Shown here: positions 17,635 to 26,166 of the stretch, piece after piece | How positions within the stretch are numbered: the first letter of the stretch is position 1 | How the letters are laid out: each line of letters opens with the position of its first letter | DNA from: Paucibacter aquatile | Lineage (GTDB): Bacteria > Pseudomonadota > Gammaproteobacteria > Burkholderiales > Burkholderiaceae_C | Assembly: GCF_002885975.1 (NCBI RefSeq) | Contig: NZ_POSP01000001.1 | Coordinates: 62,001 to 126,000, forward strand | Reading direction: 5' to 3' | Length of the DNA stretch: 64,000 nucleotides | Notes under the pieces: generated by a model | What the model saw: the letters and a program-made list of their open reading frames with translations, nothing else | Databases searched by the model: none | What the model was told of the DNA's origin: nothing | Made by a program: the position numbers and the translations under genes

Positions 17635-18747
17635 ATGAATCGAAATTCCGCTGCCCCGTTTCGCTTGCCGCCGGCCTTGCCCGCCTGGTGTTTGGTTTCG
17701 CCTGTGCTGGCCTTGCTGGGCCTGTGGGGCATCAGCCATCTGGGCCAAGACGTGGCCGGTTGGTGGATGTTGCCCCTGGCCTTGCTGCTGATGGCAGCGG
17801 TCTTGTCAGCCGTCCACCATGCCGAGGTGGTGGCCCACCGCGTGGGTGAACCGTTCGGTTCCCTGGTGCTGGCCGTGGCGGTGACGGTGATCGAGGTGGC
17901 GCTGATCGTGTCCCTGATGCTGGCTGGCGGCGAGAGCTCCAACGCCCTGGCCCGTGACACGGTGTTCTCGGCCCTGATGATTGTCTGCAACGGCGTGGTC
18001 GGCTTGTGCCTGCTGCTGGGCGGCCTGCGTCACAAGGTGCTGGCCTTCCGCGTCGAGGCCACCAGCCCGACCCTGGCCGTGCTGGTGGCCCTGGCCACCC
18101 TGACCTTGGTGCTGCCCAGCTTCACCACCAGCACACCGGGCCCGACTTTTTCCACCGCCCAGCTGATGTTTGCCGGCCTGGTGTCCCTGGTGCTTTACGG
18201 CGCCTTCGTCTTTGTGCAGACGGTGCGGCACCGCGAGTACTTCCTGCCGATTGAAACCGAAGAGGGTGAGCAGGCGGCCGAGCGCCCCTCGGCCGGCGTG
18301 GCGGCCTGGAGCGTGGTGCTGCTGCTGGCCTGCCTGGTCGGCGTGGTGGGCCTGGCCAAGCTGCTGGCGCCGGGCATCGAGGCCGGCGTGCGTGCGGCCG
18401 GCGCGCCGCCGTCCGTGGTCGGCGTGATCGTGGCCTTGCTGGTGCTGCTGCCCGAGACCGTGGCCGCCGTGCGCGCGGCCCTGCGCAAGCGCCTGCAGAC
18501 CAGCCTCAACCTGGCCCTGGGCTCGGGTGTGGCCAGCATCGGCCTGACCATCCCGGCCGTGGCCCTGCTGTCCCTGTTCTTCCCCTATCCCCTGGTGCTT
18601 GGGCTGTCCAACACCAGCATGGTGCTGTTCCTGCTGACGGTGGTGGTGGCCACCCTGACCCTGGGCAGCGGCCGCGCCACCGTGCTGCAAGGCGCCGTGC
18701 ATCTGGTGCTGTTTGCCGTCTTCTGTTTCCTGGCCGTGGTGCCCTGA
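17635..18747 (+). CDS. chaA: Calcium/proton antiporter ChaA
   Basis: A 370-residue inner-membrane protein with about eleven helices, a member of the CaCA cation/proton exchangers. It shows the two alpha-repeat signatures: HRVGEPFGSLVLAVAVTVIEVALI in the first half and VVALLVLLPETVAAVRAALR with SGVASIGLTIP in the second; the glutamates in these repeats bind the cation. ChaA expels Ca2+ (or Na+/K+) at alkaline pH. A -10-like TATGCT at 17623-17628 ends six bases before the ATG, so transcription may start at or next to the start codon. Confidence 0.9.
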   Translation: MNRNSAAPFRLPPALPAWCLVSPVLALLGLWGISHLGQDVAGWWMLPLALLLMAAVLSAVHHAEVVAHRVGEPFGSLVLAVAVTVIEVALIVSLMLAGGESSNALARDTVFSALMIVCNGVVGLCLLLGGLRHKVLAFRVEATSPTLAVLVALATLTLVLPSFTTSTPGPTFSTAQLMFAGLVSLVLYGAFVFVQTVRHREYFLPIETEEGEQAAERPSAGVAAWSVVLLLACLVGVVGLAKLLAPGIEAGVRAAGAPPSVVGVIVALLVLLPETVAAVRAALRKRLQTSLNLALGSGVASIGLTIPAVALLSLFFPYPLVLGLSNTSMVLFLLTVVVATLTLGSGRATVLQGAVHLVLFAVFCFLAVVP

Positions 18748-18807
18748 TCGATGGGCGCGTGCTCGCGCCTGCCGAGTGATTTGTGTGGTTGGTTCTTTCC
18801 CTGATTG

Positions 18808-19380
18808 ATGCAGCAAACCCGACTTCTTCTCGAAGGCGCCGCCGGCGCGCCCCTGCCTGACTGGGCTTTGCTGGAGCCCGGCTACCGCCTGGGCCACTAC
18901 GCCCGCGGCGACGATGTGTTCAGCATCGGCCAGTGGCAGCCTTTTGTGTATGTGCTGCGCCAGGGCATGGTCAAGCTCAGCTACAGCAATGAGGCGGGCG
19001 AGGAGTGGATCAAGTCCTTCATCGGCGAGGGCGACTTTTTCGCCTGCCCCAATGTGCTGGTGGCCGGAGGCAAGACCGACTATGCCGCCGTGGCCCTGGA
19101 GGATTGCCAGATCGAGCAGGTGGACTTTGCCGCCATGCATGCGCTGACCGAGCGCCACCCGGCCTGGCAGCGCGCCATCCGTCAGCTCTTGGCCTGGCAC
19201 ATCGTGCGCAAGGAGCAGCGCGAACGCGAGCTGCTGACCCTGCGCCCCGACGAGCGCTACCAGGCCTTTCTGCGCAGCCAGCCGGCCTTGGCCGAGCGGG
19301 TGCAGCAGCGCGACTTGGCCCACTACCTGGGCGTGACGCCCGAGGCCTTGAGCCGCATCCGCAAGCGCCTGCGAAGCTGA
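18808..19380 (+). CDS. Crp/Fnr-family transcriptional regulator
   Basis: A 190-residue regulator with an N-terminal cyclic-nucleotide-binding-like beta barrel (about 20-120, GEGDFF at its core) and a short C-terminal winged helix (RDLAHYLGVTPEALSRIRKRLR). Only one cysteine cluster-like residue (C in FFACPN) is present, so an Fe-S Fnr-type sensor is unlikely. ATG at 18808 directly follows a TTG. It lies just upstream of the dispersed repeat and oleate hydratase; whether it controls these is unknown. Confidence 0.85.
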   Translation: MQQTRLLLEGAAGAPLPDWALLEPGYRLGHYARGDDVFSIGQWQPFVYVLRQGMVKLSYSNEAGEEWIKSFIGEGDFFACPNVLVAGGKTDYAAVALEDCQIEQVDFAAMHALTERHPAWQRAIRQLLAWHIVRKEQRERELLTLRPDERYQAFLRSQPALAERVQQRDLAHYLGVTPEALSRIRKRLRS

Positions 19381-19383
19381 GGT

Positions 19384-19501
19384 TTCCTGCTGCGCCCTCG
19401 CCATGCGTCGTTGGCCCTCGCTTCAGGATCCTCACGTACAGGAAGTACGTTCCGGTCCTTCAGCTCCTGCCGCCTAGCCTGCCGAGCGCTCGCGACGAAA
19501 A
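19384..19501 (+). repeat. Dispersed intergenic repeat, copy A
   Basis: This block matches, in reverse orientation, the block at 59966-60089. Shared landmarks in order are CCATGCGTCGTTGG, TCCTCACGTACAGGAAG, GTACGTTCCGGT, CCGCCTAGCCTG and a terminal CGCTCGC-AC-AAAA. The core ACGTAC-AGGAA-GTACGT (19434-19450) is a 6-bp-stem hairpin. It occupies the gap between the Crp/Fnr gene and oleate hydratase. Confidence 0.8.
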
Positions 19502-19681
19502 CCGGGCTCCGTGAGCACGCGGGTTGACCCAAGTCAAAGCTCCGCCACGCCACTCCGGTCGATTGATCCGGATCATTTGTCAGCCGCCTGCGCGGCGCCA
19601 AGCTACGCCCATGCCTTCACCTGTTCCCTGGCGAACGGTGAGGTTCAGCGGATTCCTGAAGGATCGGCTGCCACCCCTGAC

Positions 19682-21298
19682 ATGAAAGCGAGCTTTGACA
19701 TGACCACGCCCCAATCGACCCGCCCCATCGATCCCTCGTTCCGCGCCTACCTGCTGGGCGGCGGCATCGGCTCCATGGCCGCCGCGGCCTTCATGATCCG
19801 CGATGCCGGCGTGGCCGGCGCGCAGATCCACATCCTGGAAGCCTTGCCTTTGATGGGCGGCAGCCTGGATGGCGCCGGTGATGCCGAGCGCGGCTACTCG
19901 CTGCGTGGCGGCCGCATGCTGACCACCGACAACTACGAGTGCACCTGGGACCTGTTCAAGTCCATCCCCTCGCTGGAACACCCGGGCCAGAGCGTGCTCG
20001 GCGAAACCCTGGATTTCAACGAAAAGTACAAGGCCCATTCGCAAGCCCGCCTGGTCAACCGCCAGCGCGCCAAGGTGCCGGTCGAGTCCATGGGTTTTTC
20101 CATGCACGACCGCCTGGAACTGCTCAAGCTCTCCAATGCCAGCGAAGAGGAGCTGGGCACCAGCACCATCACCGACTGGCTGTCGCCGGCCTTCTTCGAG
20201 ACCGAGTTCTGGTTCATGTGGGCCACCACCTTTGCCTTCCAACCCTGGCACAGTGCCGTCGAGTTCAAGCGCTATCTGCATCGCTTCATGATGGAGTTCT
20301 CGCGCATCGAAACCCTGGGCGGTGTCAAGCGCACGGTCTACAACCAGTACGACTCTTTCGTTCGGCCGCTGCAGGCCTGGCTGCGCGAGCAGGGCGTGAA
20401 CTTCGTGATGGACTGCCAGGTCACCGACCTGGAGCATGTCGAGACCGAAGGCCAGTTCCAGGTCACCGCCATCTGCTGCCAGCGCGCCGGCCAGGCCGAG
20501 CGCATAGCGCTCGGCCCGCAGGACCTGGTGTTTCTCCAGAACGGCTCCATGACCGATGCCTCCAGCCTGGGCTCCATGCACAGCGCGCCGCCGAAGCTGA
20601 ACAAGCAGGACAGCCAGGGCTGGGCCTTGTGGGAAAAGCTGGCCCAGGGCCGGCCTGAGTTCGGCAATCCGGCGGCCTTCAACAGCAGCATTGCCGAGTC
20701 CATGTGGGAGTCCTTCACCGTCACGCTCAAGGACACGGCCTTCTTCGACAAGATGCGCGCCTTCAGCGGCAATGAGCCGGGCACCGGCGGCCTGGTGACC
20801 TTCAAGGACTCGAACTGGCTGATGTCCATCGTCCTGGCCCACCAGCCACACTTTGCCAATCAGCCGGCCGATGTCCAGGTGTTCTGGGGTTATGCCTTGT
20901 TCCCCGATCGCGTCGGTGACTTCGTGGCCAAGCCCATGTCCGAATGCACGGGCGAAGAGATCCTGCGCGAGCTCTGCGGCCATCTGCGCTTCGATCTCGG
21001 GGCCGTTGCCCAGGCCAACTGCATCCCTTGCCGCATGCCTTACATCACCAGCATGTTCATGCCGCGCGCGCTCAGCGACCGGCCGCTGCCGGTGCCCAGG
21101 AACTCGCGCAATCTGGCCTTTGTCAGCCAGTTTGTCGAGATCCCGGACGATGTGGTCTTCACCGTCGAATACTCGGTGCGCGCCGCGCAGATGGCCGTCT
21201 ACCAGCTGCTGAATGTGCCGCGCCCGGTGCCGCCCATCCTGCGCCACGACCATTCGCTCAAGGTCCAGCTGGATGCCTTGGTCAAAGCGTTGAAATGA
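19682..21298 (+). CDS. ohyA: Oleate hydratase (FAD-dependent)
   Basis: A 538-residue flavoprotein of the oleate hydratase (myosin-cross-reactive antigen) family, which adds water to the cis-9 double bond of oleic acid to give 10-hydroxystearate. The N-terminal dinucleotide-binding loop is LLGGGIGSMAAAAFMIRDAG; further family blocks are SLDGAGD, GGRMLTTDNYECTWDLF, WFMWATTFAFQPWHSAVEFKRY and CRMPYITSMFMPR. The start at 19682 is chosen because the conserved region begins about 20 residues later; the frame is open upstream into the dispersed repeat region, and ATG at 19700 is an alternative. The enzyme may detoxify host- or plant-derived unsaturated fatty acids. Confidence 0.92.
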   Translation: MKASFDMTTPQSTRPIDPSFRAYLLGGGIGSMAAAAFMIRDAGVAGAQIHILEALPLMGGSLDGAGDAERGYSLRGGRMLTTDNYECTWDLFKSIPSLEHPGQSVLGETLDFNEKYKAHSQARLVNRQRAKVPVESMGFSMHDRLELLKLSNASEEELGTSTITDWLSPAFFETEFWFMWATTFAFQPWHSAVEFKRYLHRFMMEFSRIETLGGVKRTVYNQYDSFVRPLQAWLREQGVNFVMDCQVTDLEHVETEGQFQVTAICCQRAGQAERIALGPQDLVFLQNGSMTDASSLGSMHSAPPKLNKQDSQGWALWEKLAQGRPEFGNPAAFNSSIAESMWESFTVTLKDTAFFDKMRAFSGNEPGTGGLVTFKDSNWLMSIVLAHQPHFANQPADVQVFWGYALFPDRVGDFVAKPMSECTGEEILRELCGHLRFDLGAVAQANCIPCRMPYITSMFMPRALSDRPLPVPRNSRNLAFVSQFVEIPDDVVFTVEYSVRAAQMAVYQLLNVPRPVPPILRHDHSLKVQLDALVKALK

Positions 21299-21321
21299 GT
21301 CGTTAGCATTTGCTTGGTCGT

Positions 21322-22251
21322 TCAGACCTCCATCCCTCGCAACTGTCGGGCCGAGTTCGCCATTTCCTCATGCAGCCAGTTGCAAAGGGTGCGCAGGGCG
21401 GGCTCGTCCTTCAGGGCGGGCGGGTAGACGATGTGATAACGGCGCTGTACCGCGCCTTCCAGCACCGGCCCGGGCAGGCGCACCAGGCGGCCATCCAGCA
21501 AGGCATCGGCCGCCAGCAGCTCGCGGGCCAGGGCGATGCCCATGCCGGCCTCGGCCGCCTGCACCAGCAGGCCGCCGTCGTTGAAGCTGGCGCTGGGCGA
21601 GATGCGGCGCGCCAGGCCGGCCAGGGCGAACCACTGCGTCCATTGCTCGGCATCTCCGAGCAGGGGCTCGTCGGCCAGGGTCGCGGCCAGGCCATCGGGC
21701 GAGGCCCCCATCAGGCGCTGGGCCAGGGCCGGCGCGGCCACCACGATCTGGCGTGATTCCATCATCACCTCGTTGATCAGGCCGGGCCAAGGGCCCACGC
21801 CCTGGCGCAGGGCGAGGTGAAAGCCCTCCTGCTCCAGATCGATCACGCGCTGCAGGGTGAAGAGTTTGAGCGCAATGTGCGGATGCTCGGCCTGCCAGCG
21901 GCCCAGGCGCGGGATCAACCAGCGCTGCGCGAAGGAGGGCGTGCAGGTGAGCTTGAGGCTTTGCATGGCGCTGCCGCTGGCGGCGCTGGCCGCACGCAGG
22001 CCCAGCTCCAGCTCGGTCCAGGCGCGCTCGAGCGCGTTGTGCAGGGCGCGGCCGGCGGCGTTCAGGCGGATGCCACGCCCCTGGCGCTCGAACAGCGGAT
22101 AACCCAGCTGCGCCTCCAGCGACTTGATCTGCTGGCTGACGGCGCTGTGCGTGAGGTGCAGTTGCTCGGCGGCGGCGCGCACGTTCTCGCTGCGGGCGGT
22201 GGCACGAAATGCGGCCAGGTATTGCAAGGGAAGGCGGGCGGCAGAAATCAT
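21322..22251 (-). CDS. LysR-family transcriptional regulator (GcvA-like)
   Basis: A 309-residue LysR regulator with an N-terminal HTH (AAEQLHLTHSAVSQQIKSLEAQLG) and effector domain. The profile, including RLNAAGRAL after the HTH and the LTCTPSFAQRWLIPRL start of the effector domain, resembles the GcvA/AmpR branch. It is convergent with oleate hydratase and divergent from an alpha/beta hydrolase gene, the more likely target. The 106-bp gap in front of it is AT-richer than the surroundings. Confidence 0.88.
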   Translation of the reverse strand: MISAARLPLQYLAAFRATARSENVRAAAEQLHLTHSAVSQQIKSLEAQLGYPLFERQGRGIRLNAAGRALHNALERAWTELELGLRAASAASGSAMQSLKLTCTPSFAQRWLIPRLGRWQAEHPHIALKLFTLQRVIDLEQEGFHLALRQGVGPWPGLINEVMMESRQIVVAAPALAQRLMGASPDGLAATLADEPLLGDAEQWTQWFALAGLARRISPSASFNDGGLLVQAAEAGMGIALARELLAADALLDGRLVRLPGPVLEGAVQRRYHIVYPPALKDEPALRTLCNWLHEEMANSARQLRGMEV

Positions 22252-22357
22252 CTGGAAAGTTTAACTATCCAATCCGGCCAGAAATTCCTGCTTTTCCCAT
22301 GCTTATTGAAAACTTAGCATGTCCAGCCATGACTTTTACGAGATTCAGGAGCTGAAC

Positions 22358-23554
22358 ATGACGCCACAACCTCAGACCCGTCGGAAGCCGAGAGCGCGCC
22401 ATGCATGGACCTTGGTGCTGGGGGCCGCCATGCTGTCGGCTCTGGCGCTGGTACTGGCGGTTCCAAGCGGGGCCGCTGACGGTGTGCTGGGCGCCCTCCA
22501 GGCCATGCCACCGGCTGCGGCTGGCTCTGGCCCAGCGCTCCTGCGAGATCGGCGCCTTGCCTTCCGCGAGCCTGTGGCATCGGCCCCGGCGCTGAACTCG
22601 ACGGCAAGCTCCGCCCCTTCTGCGTCCAACGGCCCCGCTGCAAACGCCCTGCTGCCGGGCGCTGTGCAGCCAGCCGCTTGGTCCGAGCATCGCATTGCCA
22701 CGCCGGATGGCTCGCTGGCCTATGCCAGCATGGGTCAAGGCCCCGTGCTGGTGGTGCTCCCTGGCGGCCCGGGCGGTAGCGGCTACGGCTTGCGGCGCTG
22801 GTTCCGCGTGCTGGCGCAAGAACACACTGTGGTGGTGCTGGACAACATCGGCCGGGGCCGGTCGGCCCGCCTGGCCGATCCCTCGCGCTACACGGTGGAA
22901 CGCGATGCCGAGGATGTGGAACGACTGCGCCGCCACCTCGGTGTGGCCACGCTGGCGGTTTATGGGCATTCCTACGGCGGCCTGGTGGCACAGGCCTACG
23001 CCAGCCGCTACCCGCAAGCGGTGGACCATCTGGTTCTGGGCAATACCTTGCACGGGGCACGCAGCTGGCAGGCGCAGATTGACCATTTCGAAGCGCAATT
23101 GCAGCGCCACCATCCTGAGCGTTGGCAGGCCTTGCAAACCTTGCGAGAGCAAGGCCTGCTCGGTGAAGCCTTCGCGCCGCTGTACTGGGCCGATCGGGCT
23201 GCCAGTCACCCGAAAGCGGCGCCCAGTGGCGACCCGCGCGATGCTCTGAATCTGGATGTCTATCGCGCCATGCTGGGCCCTGATCCGGAGCGCCGCGTCG
23301 GCGGCACGCTGGCCGGTGTGGAACTGCTGCCCCGGCTGAAGGCCGTGTCAGCGCCCACCCTGCTGCTGACCGGCCGCTACGACCCGGTGGCGCCGCCCCA
23401 GGTGCTGAACGAGATGCGCGAGGCCCTGGGCCCGCAGGCCCGGGCGGAGACTGAGGTGTTTGAGCAATCGGGTCACCGCCCCTTCATCGAGCAAGGCGCG
23501 GCCTGGGCAGCGCGGGTGCAGGCTTTCCTGCGCTCGCCGGCCGCTCAGCGCTGA
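22358..23554 (+). CDS. Secreted alpha/beta hydrolase, proline iminopeptidase-like
   Basis: A 398-residue protein. After a basic N-terminus and hydrophobic helix (about 15-35, signal peptide or anchor) there is a low-complexity Ala/Ser/Pro linker to about residue 105, then an alpha/beta-hydrolase fold. The oxyanion loop is PGGPGGSGYG, the nucleophile elbow GHSYGG, the acid is in TGRYDPV and the histidine in QSGHRPF. The HGGPG-like loop and fold resemble proline iminopeptidases. The ATG at 22358 is preceded by AGGAG with six-base spacing; an upstream in-frame ATG at 22319 lacks this. It is divergent from a LysR gene. Substrate unknown. Confidence 0.82.
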   Translation: MTPQPQTRRKPRARHAWTLVLGAAMLSALALVLAVPSGAADGVLGALQAMPPAAAGSGPALLRDRRLAFREPVASAPALNSTASSAPSASNGPAANALLPGAVQPAAWSEHRIATPDGSLAYASMGQGPVLVVLPGGPGGSGYGLRRWFRVLAQEHTVVVLDNIGRGRSARLADPSRYTVERDAEDVERLRRHLGVATLAVYGHSYGGLVAQAYASRYPQAVDHLVLGNTLHGARSWQAQIDHFEAQLQRHHPERWQALQTLREQGLLGEAFAPLYWADRAASHPKAAPSGDPRDALNLDVYRAMLGPDPERRVGGTLAGVELLPRLKAVSAPTLLLTGRYDPVAPPQVLNEMREALGPQARAETEVFEQSGHRPFIEQGAAWAARVQAFLRSPAAQR

Positions 23555-25023
23555 AGCCTGGCCAGGGCCTGCACCGCGACCACGATCTCGGCCGGCGTCA
23601 GGGCGGCAAAGCCCAGCAGCCAGCCGTCCAATCGAGCCGGGCCTCGGTAGAGTGCGCTGAGGCTGGGCGTCAGCAAGCCAGCGCCGGCCGCGCGTCGGCT
23701 CCAGCTCGCTTCTTCACCCGGCGGCAGCAGGGCGGCGATCTGCAAGCCGCCCGGGCTGGGCTGTGGGCGCAGCCAATCGCCGACCCGGGCCTGCAGCTCG
23801 TTCATCAGCACCTCGCGTCGCTGGCGGTAGAGCTGGCGCATCAGGCGCAGATGGGCGGCGAAATGACCCTGGCTGATGAAGTCGGCCGTGACGGCCTGGG
23901 GCAGCAGGGCGCTGTGCCCGTCCTGGATGCTGCGTGCGGTGCACAGCGGCGCCACCAGCTCCGGCGGCAGCACCAGATAAGCCAGGCGCAGCGAAGGGAA
24001 CAAGGCCTTGGAGAAGGTGCCCAGGTAAAGCACCCGGCCCGGCTCCTGCTCGGGCTGCAGGCCTTGCAGCGCGGGCATGGGTCGGCCCTCGTAGTGGAAC
24101 TCGCTGTCGTAGTCGTCTTCGATCAACCAGCAGCCTTCGCGCCGCGCCAGCTCCAGCAAGGCCTGGCGTCGGGCCAGGCTCAGGGCCACGCCGCTGGGGT
24201 ATTGGTGCGAGGGCGTCAGGTAGATCAGGCGCGGGGGCGGCTCTGAGCCCCGCTCGGGCGGACACAGACCGTGCGCATCCACTGGCACCGGCCGCAGCCG
24301 CGCGCCCGCTGCGGCAAAGGCGGTGGCGGCGCCGCGGTAGCCGGGCTCTTCCATCCAGACGCGGTCGCCCTCGTCGAGCAGCATGCCGGCCAGCAATTGC
24401 AAAGCCTGCTGCGAGCTGGTCAGCACCAGCACCTGTTCGGCACTGCAGCGCAGGCCACGCGCCTGGCGCAAGTAGCCGGCAATCGCCTCGCGCAGGCAGG
24501 CCAGGCCTTGGGGTTCGCCATAGCCCAGCAGTTCGCGCCCGCCCGCGTCGCTGAGCCGGCGCTTGATCAGCTGGCGCCAGAGCGGCAGGGGAAAGGCGCG
24601 CAGATCGGGGCTGCCGGCGGCAAAGGGCAGGGGGCGCCGCGGGTCCTCGCAGGCGCCGCCATCGGCGATGCGTTGGCCACGCTGCGAGAGCGGGGGCGGG
24701 CGCATGTTCAGGTGCGCGACGCGCGCGCCGGCAGGGGTCCGCGGCGCCGCCTCGGGCGCCCGGGCGAAGGCCACAAAGCTGCCTTGGCCGATGCGGCGGC
24801 TCAAGTAGCCCTCGGCCTCCAGCTGGCCGTAGGCCGCCTCCACCGTCACCCGCGACAGGCCCAGGTCGGCGGCCAGCATCCGGCTCGAGGGCAGGCGCTC
24901 GCCCAACTGCAGGTCGCCCTCGCGCATGGCCTGGCGCAAGCTGGCGCAGAGCTGCTCGCGCCGGCCCAGGCCCGGGGCGGCGCCGCGCTCGAACCATTGC
25001 AGCCAGAGGCGGGATGGAGGCAT
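23545..25023 (-). CDS. MocR-type regulator (GntR HTH fused to aminotransferase domain)
   Basis: A 492-residue fusion: a GntR winged helix (LREQ-like RREQLCASLRQAM...LPSSRMLAADLGLSRVTVEAAY) followed by a class-I PLP aminotransferase domain. The PLP lysine is in GTFSKALFPSLRLAYL, and the conserved EDDYDSEF and YGEPQGLACLR blocks are present. PdxR-type members bind PLP and control vitamin B6 synthesis; other MocR proteins control neighbours, and the adjacent rhodanese-GNAT pair is a candidate target. ATG at 25023 is preceded by GATAAG at -10-like distance, so the mRNA may be leaderless. The 3' end overlaps the convergent hydrolase by 10 bp. Confidence 0.88.
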   Translation of the reverse strand: MPPSRLWLQWFERGAAPGLGRREQLCASLRQAMREGDLQLGERLPSSRMLAADLGLSRVTVEAAYGQLEAEGYLSRRIGQGSFVAFARAPEAAPRTPAGARVAHLNMRPPPLSQRGQRIADGGACEDPRRPLPFAAGSPDLRAFPLPLWRQLIKRRLSDAGGRELLGYGEPQGLACLREAIAGYLRQARGLRCSAEQVLVLTSSQQALQLLAGMLLDEGDRVWMEEPGYRGAATAFAAAGARLRPVPVDAHGLCPPERGSEPPPRLIYLTPSHQYPSGVALSLARRQALLELARREGCWLIEDDYDSEFHYEGRPMPALQGLQPEQEPGRVLYLGTFSKALFPSLRLAYLVLPPELVAPLCTARSIQDGHSALLPQAVTADFISQGHFAAHLRLMRQLYRQRREVLMNELQARVGDWLRPQPSPGGLQIAALLPPGEEASWSRRAAGAGLLTPSLSALYRGPARLDGWLLGFAALTPAEIVVAVQALARLQR

Positions 25024-25145
25024 GGGTCTTATCGATTTGAAAAAATTGGACTCAATGCTAAGGCCAATGCGGCGCACAGTGGCCGTGTCGTGTGGCGCAG
25101 CGCCGGCTGGCCACCACCGGCTTCACTTCGCAAAGGATGTTTTCT

Positions 25146-25613
25146 GTGAGCACTGTTTCTGAAGAATCGGGCATGTCCCTGGTCTTGTCTCACCCCGCCC
25201 CCAGCCCCGCCGAGAGTGCCGCCTTCATGGCCGCCAAGCTGCGCTTTCATGCCGACGCCTGGGATGTGGCCGAGGACTTGAGTGCGGGCATCGCCGCGCT
25301 GGTCGTCATCGACACCCGCTCCGAGGCGCAGTACGCCGCCGGCCATGTGCCGGGCGCGCTGAGCCTGCCGCACCGATTGATGAACGCAGCCAGCACCGCC
25401 AGCCTGGACCGCAGCAAGACCTATGTGACCTACTGCGATGGCATCGGCTGCAATGGCTCCACCAAGGGGGCGCTCAAGCTGGCCTTGCTGGGCTTCCAGG
25501 TCAAGGAAATGCTGGGCGGCCTGGACTTCTGGAAGCGCGACGGCCACCCCGTGGCGCTGGGCGAGGCGCCCGGCAGCATGCGTGGCCACGCGCTGATCGC
25601 CTGTGCCTGCTGA
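25146..25613 (+). CDS. Rhodanese-domain protein
   Basis: A single-domain rhodanese of about 155 residues. The family blocks are VVIDTRSEAQYAAGHVPGALSLP and the active loop YCDGIGCNGSTKGA with its catalytic cysteine. Such proteins transfer or bind sulfane sulfur. The GTG at 25146 is favoured because AAAGGA sits eight bases upstream; that Shine-Dalgarno overlaps an in-frame ATG at 25137, which is the alternative start. It is divergent from the MocR gene and overlaps the following GNAT gene by 11 bp, so these two form an operon. Confidence 0.8.
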   Translation: MSTVSEESGMSLVLSHPAPSPAESAAFMAAKLRFHADAWDVAEDLSAGIAALVVIDTRSEAQYAAGHVPGALSLPHRLMNAASTASLDRSKTYVTYCDGIGCNGSTKGALKLALLGFQVKEMLGGLDFWKRDGHPVALGEAPGSMRGHALIACAC

Positions 25614-26145
25614 GGCGGCGCTCGGGGTGGAGGGGCGAGCGCGCCTTCGGCCTGCGCCCCTGATCGTGCGACGCGCCGTGCCCGGCGACGCCGAGGCCCT
25701 GATGCGCTTGGGCGCGGCCCATGCGGCCTTCGAAGGGATCGTGCTGCCCATGGGCCGCCAAGCAGGCGCTGCGCGCCAGCAGCGCCTGGAGCGGGCTTTG
25801 CAGCAAGAGCGCCTGCAGGCCTGGCTGCTCTGGGGGCCGCCGCCGTCTCTGCAGCCAGGCCATGCTGCTCAGGCGCAGGGCTATGCCAGCCTGACGCTGG
25901 ACTTCTCCACCTTGGCCGCCGAGCGATTCGCGCATCTCGACTGCCTCTACCTGGAGCCGGCCGTGCGTGGCCAAGGTTGGGGTCAGGTCTTGCTGCAGCG
26001 GGCCAGCCGCCATGCCCACGCCCAGGGCTGCCGCGAGCTGCAGTGGCAGACGCCGGACTGGAACGAGGCCGCCGCCCGCTTCTACCGCCGCCAGGGCGCG
26101 CAGGAGCTGGCCAAGCGGCGCTTCATCCTGGCGCTGCCGGCCTGA
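25603..26145 (+). CDS. GNAT-family N-acetyltransferase
   Basis: A 180-residue GNAT protein. Motif A is LEPAVRGQGWGQVLLQ and the C-terminal part DWNEAAARFYRRQGAQEL is the typical motif-B/acceptor region. The GTG start lies within the last codons of the rhodanese gene, implying translational coupling; a joint role with the rhodanese is inferred only from this. Substrate unknown. Confidence 0.8.
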   Translation: MPAEAALGVEGRARLRPAPLIVRRAVPGDAEALMRLGAAHAAFEGIVLPMGRQAGAARQQRLERALQQERLQAWLLWGPPPSLQPGHAAQAQGYASLTLDFSTLAAERFAHLDCLYLEPAVRGQGWGQVLLQRASRHAHAQGCRELQWQTPDWNEAAARFYRRQGAQELAKRRFILALPA

Positions 26146-26166
26146 AGGCCGCGGCGGCTGGCGACT

